Below, piece by piece: positions 1 through 5,110 of a stretch of DNA of 5,110 nucleotides. The stretch comes from Candidatus Nanopelagicales bacterium (GTDB lineage: Bacteria; Actinomycetota; Actinomycetes; S36-B12). The stretch covers positions 1 to 5,110 of the forward strand of contig JAURQC010000027.1 in the NCBI GenBank assembly GCA_030836325.1, written 5' to 3'. The stretch's first letter is position 1; each line of letters starts with the position of its first letter. The notes beneath the pieces were generated by a model. That model did not search any database. It saw nothing but the letters and a program-made list of their open reading frames with translations, and had not been told where the DNA came from. The position numbers and the translations under genes are program-made.

Positions 1-114
1 CTCGAGCTCGCCGCCCGCAAGGAGATCTACCGCGAATGGGACCGCGAGCGCCGCCGGGCCGTCAGCCCCAGCGATCTTTCGGAGAACGACGCGATCTTCT
101 CCCGCGCCCTCTAA
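1..114 (+). CDS. C-terminal fragment of an unrecognised protein
   Basis: Frame 1 is open from the first base to a TAA at 112-114 and gives 37 residues. The fragment is highly charged and probably helical (for example ARKEIYREWDRERRR at residues 5-19) and ends with DAIFSRAL. The 5' part lies outside the window. Coding use is supported by GC-rich third positions and by the stop sitting 12 bp before a strong hairpin that looks like its terminator. I do not recognise the family: this tail carries no catalytic or binding motif I can name. It converges on the minus-strand exonuclease III gene, so it is a separate transcription unit from the operon beside it. Confidence 0.6.
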   Translation, partial: LELAARKEIYREWDRERRRAVSPSDLSENDAIFSRAL

Positions 115-126
115 CTCCCCTCATTC

Positions 127-158
127 CCCGATGCGGCGTCACACGACGCCGCATCGGG
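127..158. terminator. Perfect hairpin between convergent genes, likely shared terminator
   Basis: Bases 127-140 (CCCGATGCGGCGTC) pair perfectly with 145-158 around a 4-nt ACAC loop, giving a 14-bp GC-rich stem with no mismatch. On the plus strand it is followed by TATTT, a short U-rich run. On the minus strand it follows the exonuclease III stop (163-165) by only a few bases and has no real T-run after it. It sits in the 48-bp gap between two convergent stop codons, so it probably ends transcription from the left gene and may also serve the minus-strand operon. That dual role is inferred from position. Confidence 0.8.
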
Positions 159-162
159 TATT

Positions 163-969
163 TCAGGCGAAGTCCACAGTCACTGGGGCGTGGTCGCTCC
201 AGCGCTCGTCATAACTCGGTGCCCGACCGATCACTACCCCGGTTGCCCGATCCGCGAGGCCGGGGGTGGCCACGTGATAGTCGATCCGCCAGCCGGCATC
301 GTTGTCGAAGGCCTGGCCACGCCAGGACCACCAGGTGTAGGGGCCCGGGCCGGCTCCACCGAACTCCCGTCCGAGATCCCGCCACGAACGTGCGAACCAT
401 CGATCGAGGTAGGCGCGCTCCTGCGGTAGGAAGCCCGCGCTCTTCAGATTGCCCTTCCAGTTCTTGATGTCGACTTCGCGGTGGGCGATGTTCAGATCTC
501 CACAAACAAGGGCTTCGATCCCGTCCCTGCTTGCGCGTCGCGCCAACGCACGCATCCGCGCATCCATCCCCTCCAGGAACGCGTACTTGGCATCCTGCTT
601 CGGGGTGTCTGCCTCACCGGAGTGCACGTAGACGCTCGCGATAGTGACGGGCCCCGCTTCGGTATCGAGATCCACCTCAACCCACCGGCCCTGACCGTTG
701 ATCGAGTCCTGACGGAACTTCTCACGTACCGATAGCGGCTCATCGGGGGTCAGGACCGCGACTCCGGCACGGCCCTTCTCCGGTGCTTCGACCAGAGCCA
801 AGTGCCACGCCGCGAGTGGAGAGTCGGCGATGGCCGCCTCGGCCTGCGCCCGGGTCGCACGGACCTCTTGCAGGCAGATGGCATCCGCGCCGGAATGCGC
901 CAACCACTCCAGGCCCCCACGTCGAGCCGCGGCCCTGATCCCGTTGACGTTCGCGGTCACGACACGCAT
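163..969 (-). CDS. xth: Exodeoxyribonuclease III (AP endonuclease, EEP family)
   Basis: This 268-residue protein matches the ExoIII/Xth family in length and motif order. The Mg-dependent enzyme cleaves DNA at abasic sites and removes 3'-blocking groups and 3' nucleotides in base-excision repair in the cytoplasm. Visible landmarks are TANVNGIRA with N7, ICLQEVRA with metal-binding E35, VYVHSGEADTPKQDAKYAF with Y114, CGDLNIAHREVDIKN with D158 and N160, GWRIDYH with D230, and RWSDHAPV with D259 and H260. These correspond to the E. coli set N7, E34, Y109, D151, N153, D229, D258 and H259, so the active site is complete. The ATG at 967-969 is preceded by AGGGAG at 9-nt spacing, and the N-terminus matches the family start. 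It is the last gene of the tight minus-strand group, 15 bp after the secreted-protein stop. The family assignment is near certain. Confidence 0.97.
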   Translation of the reverse strand: MRVVTANVNGIRAAARRGGLEWLAHSGADAICLQEVRATRAQAEAAIADSPLAAWHLALVEAPEKGRAGVAVLTPDEPLSVREKFRQDSINGQGRWVEVDLDTEAGPVTIASVYVHSGEADTPKQDAKYAFLEGMDARMRALARRASRDGIEALVCGDLNIAHREVDIKNWKGNLKSAGFLPQERAYLDRWFARSWRDLGREFGGAGPGPYTWWSWRGQAFDNDAGWRIDYHVATPGLADRATGVVIGRAPSYDERWSDHAPVTVDFA

Positions 970-978
970 CAGGGCAGG

Positions 979-984
979 CTCCCT
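979..984 (-). promoter_or_regulatory. Ribosome binding site of exonuclease III
   Basis: Read on the minus strand this is AGGGAG, 9 nt before the ATG. It fills the 15-bp gap directly after the TAG of the upstream gene. It supports the chosen start and expression from a polycistronic mRNA. Confidence 0.7.
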
Positions 985-1839
985 CTAGGTCGTCGTGAGT
1001 TGGAACTCGATGCCCACCCAGTCGAACTCCTCGTCGACTCCGAGCCCGTAGCCGTAAGTGCCCTTCTGGTGGACCTCGAAGGTGAGTTCGAAGGTGCCAT
1101 CGGCTTTGACTACCGTCTGAATGGGGAGATTCTCGAAGTGGCCCGATCCAGCCTTATCGGTCGGCACGAAACGAGTCAGCGTCATGACCGTGCCGGGTTG
1201 CATACCCTCGGGTGCAGTGCCGCTAATGGTGACGGGTGCACCCGCGGGGGCCCGGTTGGTGCTGATGGTGGCGGTCCCGCCCCAACCTGTGACGTTCGGC
1301 GTTTTGGTGAAACCAGAACGCGTAAGTTGCTTCTTGGTCAGTTGGACTGCTTGGGAGGAACCCTTCGCGGCCGCCGAGGAATCACCCGTGGTGGTGAGTT
1401 GGAACTGAAAACCCACGAACTCTGGTGAGAAAGAATCGGTGAAGTAGCCAACCGAGTACCCGAAGGTCCCGACGTAGCCCAACTGCATGCGCATCGCGAA
1501 GGTCCCGTTCGGGTTCACGGTGGTCGTGATATTCAAGGGCTTCATCTCACCGTTGCCCTGCGTATCCGCCGGCACGTAGCGGGACAGCGTCAGCAATTGA
1601 CCGGGGGTAGTGAAGTCCGGAGCCTTGCCCGTGATGACGACGTCCTCCCACTGAGCGGCGGTGTTGGTTGACAGTTTCGCGGTGCCCGGAGCCCAATCCA
1701 CCACATTCGGCTTCTTCGGGTAGCCGGCCTGCGTCAGTTGCTTGGACGTGAGCGAAACATCGGCCTGGACGATCGGCGCTCCAGCAGCAATCAAACCCAC
1801 GGCGACGATAGTCGACACGATCGTTGTCCGTAACTTCAC
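985..1839 (-). CDS. Secreted protein with two tandem copies of an unrecognised beta-rich domain
   Basis: The protein has 284 residues from a GTG at 1837-1839. That start is chosen because a strong AAGGAAGGAA lies 5 nt upstream and a classic Sec signal peptide begins there: KLR, then a hydrophobic core at about 6-20, then PIVQA with predicted cleavage after A26. A longer reading from 1917 would put 26 charged residues before the signal peptide and overlap the preceding gene. The mature part is two homologous modules, residues 30-151 and 167-284, joined by a Ser/Ala/Gly linker (152-166). Each opens with LT-x-KQLT-x-x-G-[YF], continues with a strand-rich middle containing a V-T/V-I-[ST]-G-x-AP motif and an LTRFVP/LSRYVP motif, has a DGTF/NGTF turn and a GT-[FY]-GY motif, and ends in VG-[FI]-[QE]-FQLTTT. 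There are no cysteines in the mature protein and no membrane anchor, LPXTG or lipobox, so release or loose wall association is likely. I do not recognise the domain; an Ig-like beta-sandwich is a guess from strand spacing. It lies 25 bp after the GMC oxidoreductase gene. Confidence 0.85.
   Translation of the reverse strand: MKLRTTIVSTIVAVGLIAAGAPIVQADVSLTSKQLTQAGYPKKPNVVDWAPGTAKLSTNTAAQWEDVVITGKAPDFTTPGQLLTLSRYVPADTQGNGEMKPLNITTTVNPNGTFAMRMQLGYVGTFGYSVGYFTDSFSPEFVGFQFQLTTTGDSSAAAKGSSQAVQLTKKQLTRSGFTKTPNVTGWGGTATISTNRAPAGAPVTISGTAPEGMQPGTVMTLTRFVPTDKAGSGHFENLPIQTVVKADGTFELTFEVHQKGTYGYGLGVDEEFDWVGIEFQLTTT
988..1752 (-). repeat. Intragenic tandem duplication encoding two ~120-residue modules
   Basis: Module 1 is coded by 1387-1752 (122 residues) and module 2 by 988-1341 (118 residues). 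They align from end to end with only about two short gaps. The ends are nearly identical (FVGFQFQLTTT against WVGIEFQLTTT), and the two copies share the exact 13-mer GTGAGTTGGAACT in plus-strand reading near 997 and 1393. The rest has diverged clearly at both DNA and protein level, so the duplication is old rather than recent. Confidence 0.85.
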
Positions 1840-1844
1840 GGGGG

Positions 1845-1854
1845 TTCCTTCCTT
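1845..1854 (-). promoter_or_regulatory. Strong ribosome binding site that fixes the GTG start
   Basis: On the minus strand the sequence is AAGGAAGGAA followed by CCCCC and then GTG. It is the strongest Shine-Dalgarno site in the window. It suggests that the secreted protein is translated more strongly than its operon partners, and it rules against the upstream start. A weak -10-like TACAGT (1869-1874) lies just before it, but no matching -35 is visible, so a separate promoter is not claimed. Confidence 0.8.
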
Positions 1855-1864
1855 GAATTCGTGC

Positions 1865-3370
1865 TCACACTGTAGACGGCCAGTCCACTTCCGCTGCCAC
1901 GCGCAACGCCTGCGCACCGATAGTTAGGGCCGGGTTTTGCGCCCCGCTCGAAGGGAAGAAGGACGAATCCACGACGAACAGGTTCCGGACGGTATGACTT
2001 CGACACCACGGGTCCAGGACACTGCGGGCCGGATCGTTGCCGGCGACGGCCGTTCCGCACATGTGCGAATTGAGCGCTATGTCGAAGCGCTGTTCGAATA
2101 TCCCGACGTAACCAGCCCTGCGAAGAATGGATTTCGCCTTCGTAAGTAGGAGCTCGTGGCGGTCGTAGTTGGTCCGACGCCAGGAGACGTGGATCCGTCC
2201 CTTGCCATCGACCGTGACTCGATTATGCGGGCTTGGCAGGTCCTCGCTCATCACCAAGCCCTCAATGCTCCGTGAAGAGACACGATCCAACACACGCAGA
2301 GGGACTTTCGTCGCGTGAGTCTTCATCATCAAGCCCTGAACTTTGCCAATCAACTGAATCGTGCCTCCGGGGAATCCATCCCCGAGATCCCGGTAGAAGT
2401 CATTAACGGCCATGGTCTTTTGGAACACCACATCGTTCTTTCGTCGAGGATCGACGGCAGCGAAGTGTGTATTGCTGTGAACCATGTAGTTGCGACCAAC
2501 AAGTCCCGTGTCATTCGCCAAGCCCTTCGGATGTTCCTCGCTAGCGGATTTCAACAGCAGTGCCGCACTGTTGGCTGCCCCAGCAGAAATTACGAAGGCT
2601 CCCCCGGTTATGCGCACGCGCTCACCATCGTGCTCGGCATCCAATGCCACTACCCGGTCACCTTCCGCCACGATGCGATCGACCTTCGTGTTGGTCGCAA
2701 GCCGCACGTGCCCCGACGCGATCGCCGGAGCAAGCGCGCAGGTCTCGGCGTCGGATTTCGCCCCGAGGCGACACGGGAAACCATCGCAAGTGCTGCACCG
2801 GATGCAAGAACCACCCGGTTGTAGATCGATTCCCATGGCTGTACTCGAAGGATGCAAGCCCTGGTGCCGTAGTCGAGAGATCAATTCCGCTACGTAGGGC
2901 TCATGCTCGAGTGCGGGGTAGGGAAAGGGAGCACTGCGCCAGGGTTCGGACGGATCCTCCCCCGTGGTCCCGTGGACGCGGAAGAGTTCCTCGATGCGCT
3001 GGTAGTAGGGCTCGATGTCTGTGTACCGGAAGGGCCAGGCCGGGCTGACACCCGATGGATACCGAGTCTCCTCGAAGTCCTCGACGCGAAGCCGGGGAAG
3101 ACTCGATCCGTAGACCTTCGTGTTTCCGCCAACTACGTAGTGCACACCCGGCGAGAACTCTCCCCCGGAATCGTCGACCCACATCTCATCCGGCTTGTAC
3201 CGACGCTCAACGAAAACCTCTTCCGCAGACCAGTTCTGGGGCTCGCTCGGCAGGTAGTCCCCGCGTTCGATCACGAGTACATCGATACCGCGCTGCGCGA
3301 GTCCCCACGCGAGGCTTCCCCCACCCATCCCCGAGCCGACGATCACTACGGATGCACTATCGGTGGCCAT
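1865..3370 (-). CDS. FAD-dependent GMC-family oxidoreductase
   Basis: This 501-residue flavoprotein belongs to the glucose-methanol-choline group, which oxidises an alcohol carbon and passes electrons to O2 or another acceptor. The N-terminal FAD-binding Rossmann motif is VIVGSGMGGGSLAWGL (G12, G14, G17), with E35 in VIERGD binding the ribose. HYVVGGNTKVYGSSLPRLR (77-95) is the FAD-contact segment typical of the family. The C-terminal half has NSHMCGTAVAGNDP with the likely catalytic H436, NLFVVDSSFFPSSGAQNPALTIGA (463-486) with the paired N479, and the final FAD contact. A cysteine group C189-x2-C-x2-C-x4-C200 lies in the substrate-domain region. There is no signal peptide, so it should be cytoplasmic. 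The ATG at 3368-3370 lies 10 bp after the HAD stop with no close Shine-Dalgarno (GAGGA is about 14 nt away), so translation is probably coupled. The substrate cannot be told from sequence; sugar, sterol or polyol oxidation are all possible. Confidence 0.92.
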   Translation of the reverse strand: MATDSASVVIVGSGMGGGSLAWGLAQRGIDVLVIERGDYLPSEPQNWSAEEVFVERRYKPDEMWVDDSGGEFSPGVHYVVGGNTKVYGSSLPRLRVEDFEETRYPSGVSPAWPFRYTDIEPYYQRIEELFRVHGTTGEDPSEPWRSAPFPYPALEHEPYVAELISRLRHQGLHPSSTAMGIDLQPGGSCIRCSTCDGFPCRLGAKSDAETCALAPAIASGHVRLATNTKVDRIVAEGDRVVALDAEHDGERVRITGGAFVISAGAANSAALLLKSASEEHPKGLANDTGLVGRNYMVHSNTHFAAVDPRRKNDVVFQKTMAVNDFYRDLGDGFPGGTIQLIGKVQGLMMKTHATKVPLRVLDRVSSRSIEGLVMSEDLPSPHNRVTVDGKGRIHVSWRRTNYDRHELLLTKAKSILRRAGYVGIFEQRFDIALNSHMCGTAVAGNDPARSVLDPWCRSHTVRNLFVVDSSFFPSSGAQNPALTIGAQALRVAAEVDWPSTV

Positions 3371-3380
3371 GTCCGAAACG

Positions 3381-4034
3381 CTAGTCCTCGATCACTTGCG
3401 ATACGACGTCCATCAGATCTCGACCCTGCACATCAGGGGATCCGAAGTTGGGATCGAACCGACCCTCGAGGCGTGATAGCCACGCGGTCTTCATCCCCAC
3501 TGCCCGCGCACCGGCAAGGTCCCACGAATGCGCGGCCACCATCCACGTTTCGGACGGCGCGAGACCGACCTCTTGGCACGCAAGGAGATAGGGATCAGGC
3601 GCCGGCTTCCACTTCCCGACCGCTTCACAGGACAGGTGGCGTGTGACGAGACCTTCCATCCCGGAATTGTGAAAAAGTCGTTCGACGTTCACAGCGTTGC
3701 CGACGCTCAGGGTCACAACGGGTTTGCCGGTGCTACGCAGCCGCTCCAGCGCCGCGGGAACCTCCGGGTGAGGTGCGAGCCGACCAAAGGCAGCAAGGAG
3801 TTCGTCAGCTTCGGCAACCGAGAGGCGCTCGGGAGCCAGCGAAAGGAAGGCACCGCGCGCCACGTCGGGAAAGGATCGATAGATCCCAGCAGACGTCAGG
3901 GCGAATCCGTTCCTCAGCGTTCGGGCGAACCATAGGTCTCGTTGATCCGCTAGGCCGAGATCGGCGAACACTGGGTCGAGCGCATCCAGTGAGAAGAGGG
4001 TCTCGTTCACATCGAGGACCACAGCGCCGGCCAT
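3381..4034 (-). CDS. HAD-superfamily hydrolase, haloacid dehalogenase type II-like
   Basis: The 217-residue protein has the alpha/beta HAD fold with a helical cap, at the usual length for L-2-haloacid dehalogenases. Motif I is VVLDVNETLF with nucleophile D8. Motif II is VTLSVGN with S110. Motif III is GKWKPAPDPY with K143 and Y149, spaced like K151 and Y157 of the Pseudomonas L-DEX enzyme. Motif IV is MVAAHSWDLAGARAVG with D172. An Arg in LWFARTLR (R38) may match the halide-binding Arg. Compared with L-DEX, the Ser and Asn before the WD motif are Ala167 and His169, and the Asn of the SNG motif is Val111, so a true dehalogenase activity is uncertain. The D-V-N-E-T-L subgroup is common in actinobacteria and largely of unknown substrate. 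It is the first gene of the minus-strand group. Its ATG has no Shine-Dalgarno but has a -10-like hexamer 7 nt upstream. Confidence 0.9.
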   Translation of the reverse strand: MAGAVVLDVNETLFSLDALDPVFADLGLADQRDLWFARTLRNGFALTSAGIYRSFPDVARGAFLSLAPERLSVAEADELLAAFGRLAPHPEVPAALERLRSTGKPVVTLSVGNAVNVERLFHNSGMEGLVTRHLSCEAVGKWKPAPDPYLLACQEVGLAPSETWMVAAHSWDLAGARAVGMKTAWLSRLEGRFDPNFGSPDVQGRDLMDVVSQVIED

Positions 4035-4041
4035 GTGATCG

Positions 4042-4047
4042 AGCGTA
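4042..4047 (-). promoter_or_regulatory. Possible -10 element of a leaderless promoter for the minus-strand operon
   Basis: On the minus strand TACGCT fits the TAnnnT form and ends 7 nt before the HAD ATG, so transcription would start at or very near the A of the start codon. No Shine-Dalgarno is present upstream of this start. A TTGTGG with 15-bp spacing is a poor -35 candidate. Leaderless genes with this arrangement are common in actinobacteria; this instance is inferred from sequence only. Confidence 0.4.
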
Positions 4048-4075
4048 GGGCCAGCGGTTGCCCCACAATGGCTTC

Positions 4076-4561
4076 ATGGCCGATTCGATCTACGACCTCT
4101 CCTTCACCGACAACACCGGCAAGGAGGTTTCGCTCAAGCAGTACGAGGGCAAGCCGCTACTTATCGTCAACACCGCGAGCAAGTGCGGCTTCACGCCCCA
4201 GTACAAGGGTCTGCAAGAGATTTACGAAGAACTCGGTCCCGATCTCGTGGTTCTCGGCTTCCCCTGCGATCAGTTTGCCCACCAAGAACCGGGTGACGAT
4301 GCGCAGATCATGAACTTTTGTGAGACGAACTATGGCGTCACGTTCCCACTCTCGACGAAGGTCGATGTCAACGGCTCCAAGACCCATCCGATCTTCGCGT
4401 ACCTGAAGGAGAAGACAAGCGGGTTGCTCGGGTCCTCGATCAAGTGGAACTTCACGAAGTTCCTCGTCGCCCCAGATGGCACCACGGTCAAGCGCTACGC
4501 GCCGAAGACCGATCCCGAAGTCGTCAAGATCGACGCCGAGGAACTCGTGCACCGTTCGTAG
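4076..4561 (+). CDS. Glutathione peroxidase-family thiol peroxidase (likely thioredoxin-dependent)
   Basis: The 161-residue protein is full length for the bacterial GPx family (BsaA/BtuE type), which reduces H2O2 and organic hydroperoxides in the cytoplasm. It opens SIYDLSFTDNTGKEVSL as the family does. The peroxidatic cysteine C37 lies in VNTASKCGFTPQY, the conserved GFPCDQFAHQEPG carries C64 and Q70, and IKWNFTKFL carries W124 and N125, completing the Cys-Gln-Trp-Asn set. C82 in FCETNYGVTFP is at the place of the resolving cysteine in two-Cys GPx enzymes, which use thioredoxin rather than glutathione. The usual PCNQF is PCDQF here. The ATG at 4076 gives the canonical N-terminus; an in-frame TTG at 4058 with AGGG 7 nt upstream would add six residues. 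No Shine-Dalgarno precedes the ATG, but a weak CACAAT lies 6 nt before it. It is divergent from the HAD gene, 41 bp away. Confidence 0.95.
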   Translation: MADSIYDLSFTDNTGKEVSLKQYEGKPLLIVNTASKCGFTPQYKGLQEIYEELGPDLVVLGFPCDQFAHQEPGDDAQIMNFCETNYGVTFPLSTKVDVNGSKTHPIFAYLKEKTSGLLGSSIKWNFTKFLVAPDGTTVKRYAPKTDPEVVKIDAEELVHRS

Positions 4562-4562
4562 T

Positions 4563-4612
4563 GTCACGACCGACCCCCGTGGTAGCACGGCTTCTGCCTG
4601 CCGAAGCGTGAC
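4563..4612 (+). other. Potential three-way-junction RNA/DNA structure after the peroxidase gene
   Basis: The outer arms GTCACG (4563-4568) and CGTGAC (4607-4612) pair over 6 bp. Between them are two abutting hairpins: CCGTG-GTAG-CACGG (4577-4590) and CTTC...GAAG (4591-4606, 8-nt loop). It begins 2 nt after the peroxidase stop. There is no T-tract, so it is not a classical intrinsic terminator. It could protect or end the peroxidase mRNA, or be chance in GC-rich DNA. It overlaps the putative -35 of the next gene. Confidence 0.25.
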
Positions 4613-4637
4613 TAAACGATGCTTCAGTGCCTACCGT
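4608..4637 (+). promoter_or_regulatory. Possible leaderless promoter of the secreted protease-like gene
   Basis: GTGACT (4608-4613) resembles TTGACA, and TACCGT (4632-4637) fits TAnnnT at 18-bp spacing. The -10 ends 5 nt before the ATG at 4643, and no Shine-Dalgarno is present, so a leaderless transcript is suggested. The match is modest. Confidence 0.35.
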
Positions 4638-4642
4638 GCGAC

Positions 4643-5110
4643 ATGAGCACCCGGTCTTCGTTGATCCGGACCCTCGTTTCCGCCACCTTGGCAGTCGCGA
4701 TGGTGTCCTCCGTGAGCCTCGTCTCCCCCGCCTACGCAGCCGATGCGCTCGACCCTTTGGGCACTTTGGATCCGGACGCGCCCACGAGCTCATCGCCGTC
4801 AGCAACCCAGCCACCCACCGTCTCGATTCCTGTCCGAACCGTGGACACCCCCGGGCGAGGCGGGCAGAACGGCACCATCGTGATGCGGGTAGGTCGATCC
4901 GCCCCCATTCGGGTAATCATCGATACCGGATTCTCCGGGCTAGTCCTGTTCCCCGGTGCCTGGGATCGTAAGCCGGCGCAGGTTCGCCAATCCGACAACC
5001 GCGTGTCTTTGGATACCCAGACGCTGGGCAAGGTACGCGGATTGCGCGCCGGTGCCCCCATGACCTTTAACGGTGTGACGACGACAACCAACATCCCCTT
5101 CATCACCGCC
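4643..5110 (+). CDS. Secreted aspartyl-protease-like protein, N-terminal part (runs off the window)
   Basis: An open frame of 156 codons runs from ATG 4643 to the last base with no stop, so the C-terminus is missing. The N-terminus is a Sec signal peptide: basic start MSTRSSLIR, hydrophobic core at about 10-28, and SPAYA with predicted cleavage after A32. Residues 34-60 are an acidic, then Ser/Thr/Pro-rich linker. From about 77 the sequence becomes strand-rich, and APIRVIIDTGFSGLVLFPG (87-105) has the hydrophobic-hydrophobic-D-T-G-x-S-G pattern (D94, T95, G96) of pepsin and retropepsin-type aspartyl proteases and of related bacterial secreted families. The function is inferred from this one motif plus the preceding GTIVMRVG strand; a second catalytic Asp would lie beyond the window if it is pepsin-like. 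An in-frame ATG at 4619 would add eight residues including two Cys before the signal peptide and is less likely. Being secreted, it is probably unrelated in function to the cytoplasmic peroxidase upstream. Confidence 0.8.
   Translation, partial: MSTRSSLIRTLVSATLAVAMVSSVSLVSPAYAADALDPLGTLDPDAPTSSSPSATQPPTVSIPVRTVDTPGRGGQNGTIVMRVGRSAPIRVIIDTGFSGLVLFPGAWDRKPAQVRQSDNRVSLDTQTLGKVRGLRAGAPMTFNGVTTTTNIPFITA

Noticed and set aside
1..6. CTCGAG at the very start of the window, possible cloning junction
   Set aside because: It is in frame within a coding sequence, and a single 6-mer is common in GC-rich DNA; there is no vector-like sequence.
802..1428. Plus-strand open frame of 208 codons opposite exonuclease III and the secreted protein
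   Set aside because: It crosses two minus-strand genes with clear motifs, and its translation is Arg/Gly-rich without recognisable structure.
1840..1917. N-terminal extension of the duplicated secreted protein to a start at 1917
   Set aside because: It would overlap the GMC gene by 53 bp and place 26 charged residues before the signal peptide, while GTG 1839 has an excellent ribosome binding site.
2903..3646. Long plus-strand open frame (247 codons) antisense to the GMC and HAD genes
   Set aside because: It spans the boundary of two well-supported minus-strand genes, has a low-complexity Pro/Arg-rich translation and shows no family motif. Long antisense frames are expected in GC-rich coding DNA.
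4157..4588. Minus-strand open frame of 143 codons opposite the peroxidase gene
   Set aside because: It is the codon-phase shadow of a catalytically complete GPx-family gene and has no supporting motif.
4732..5106. Minus-strand open frame of 124 codons opposite the secreted protease-like gene
   Set aside because: The plus strand has a signal peptide, linker and DTG motif in one uninterrupted frame; the minus reading has none.
1..5110. CRISPR arrays, tRNA/rRNA genes, insertion sequences, phage or toxin-antitoxin signatures
   Set aside because: No regularly spaced repeats, cloverleaf-like segments, transposase motifs or terminal inverted repeats were seen; almost the whole window is tightly packed protein-coding genes.

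Overview
The window looks like chromosomal DNA of a high-GC Gram-positive bacterium, probably an actinobacterium. The evidence is GC-rich coding sequence with G/C-ending codons, a GTG start, several starts without a Shine-Dalgarno sequence, and Sec-type signal peptides with actinobacterial character. No species can be named. There is no sign of mobile elements, CRISPR, tRNA or rRNA.

Layout. Positions 1-114 (+) hold the last 37 codons of an unrecognised gene. It converges on the minus-strand genes across a perfect 14-bp hairpin (127-158), a good shared terminator. From about 4034 down to 163 four minus-strand genes form a tight unit, in transcription order: a type II haloacid-dehalogenase-like HAD hydrolase (3381-4034), an FAD-dependent GMC-family oxidoreductase (1865-3370), a secreted protein made of two copies of an unrecognised ~120-residue beta-rich domain (985-1839), and exodeoxyribonuclease III (163-969). 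The gaps are only 10, 25 and 15 bp, so they are probably one operon. On the other side of a 41-bp divergent gap lies a complete plus-strand thiol peroxidase of the glutathione peroxidase family (4076-4561). After an ~80-bp gap that can fold into a compact branched structure comes a plus-strand secreted protein (4643 to the window end) with a pepsin/retropepsin-like hydrophobic-hydrophobic-Asp-Thr-Gly motif. It is cut off by the window edge.

How they may work together (inference): the GMC flavoenzyme could generate peroxide, the peroxidase next door removes peroxides, and exonuclease III repairs oxidised DNA, so a redox/oxidative-damage theme is possible but not proven. The least explained parts are the duplicated secreted protein inside the operon and the truncated secreted aspartyl-protease-like protein. 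The starts of the HAD, peroxidase and protease-like genes lack Shine-Dalgarno sequences and have -10-like hexamers 5-7 nt upstream, which suggests leaderless mRNAs. In contrast, the duplicated secreted protein and exonuclease III, both internal to the operon, have clear ribosome binding sites.
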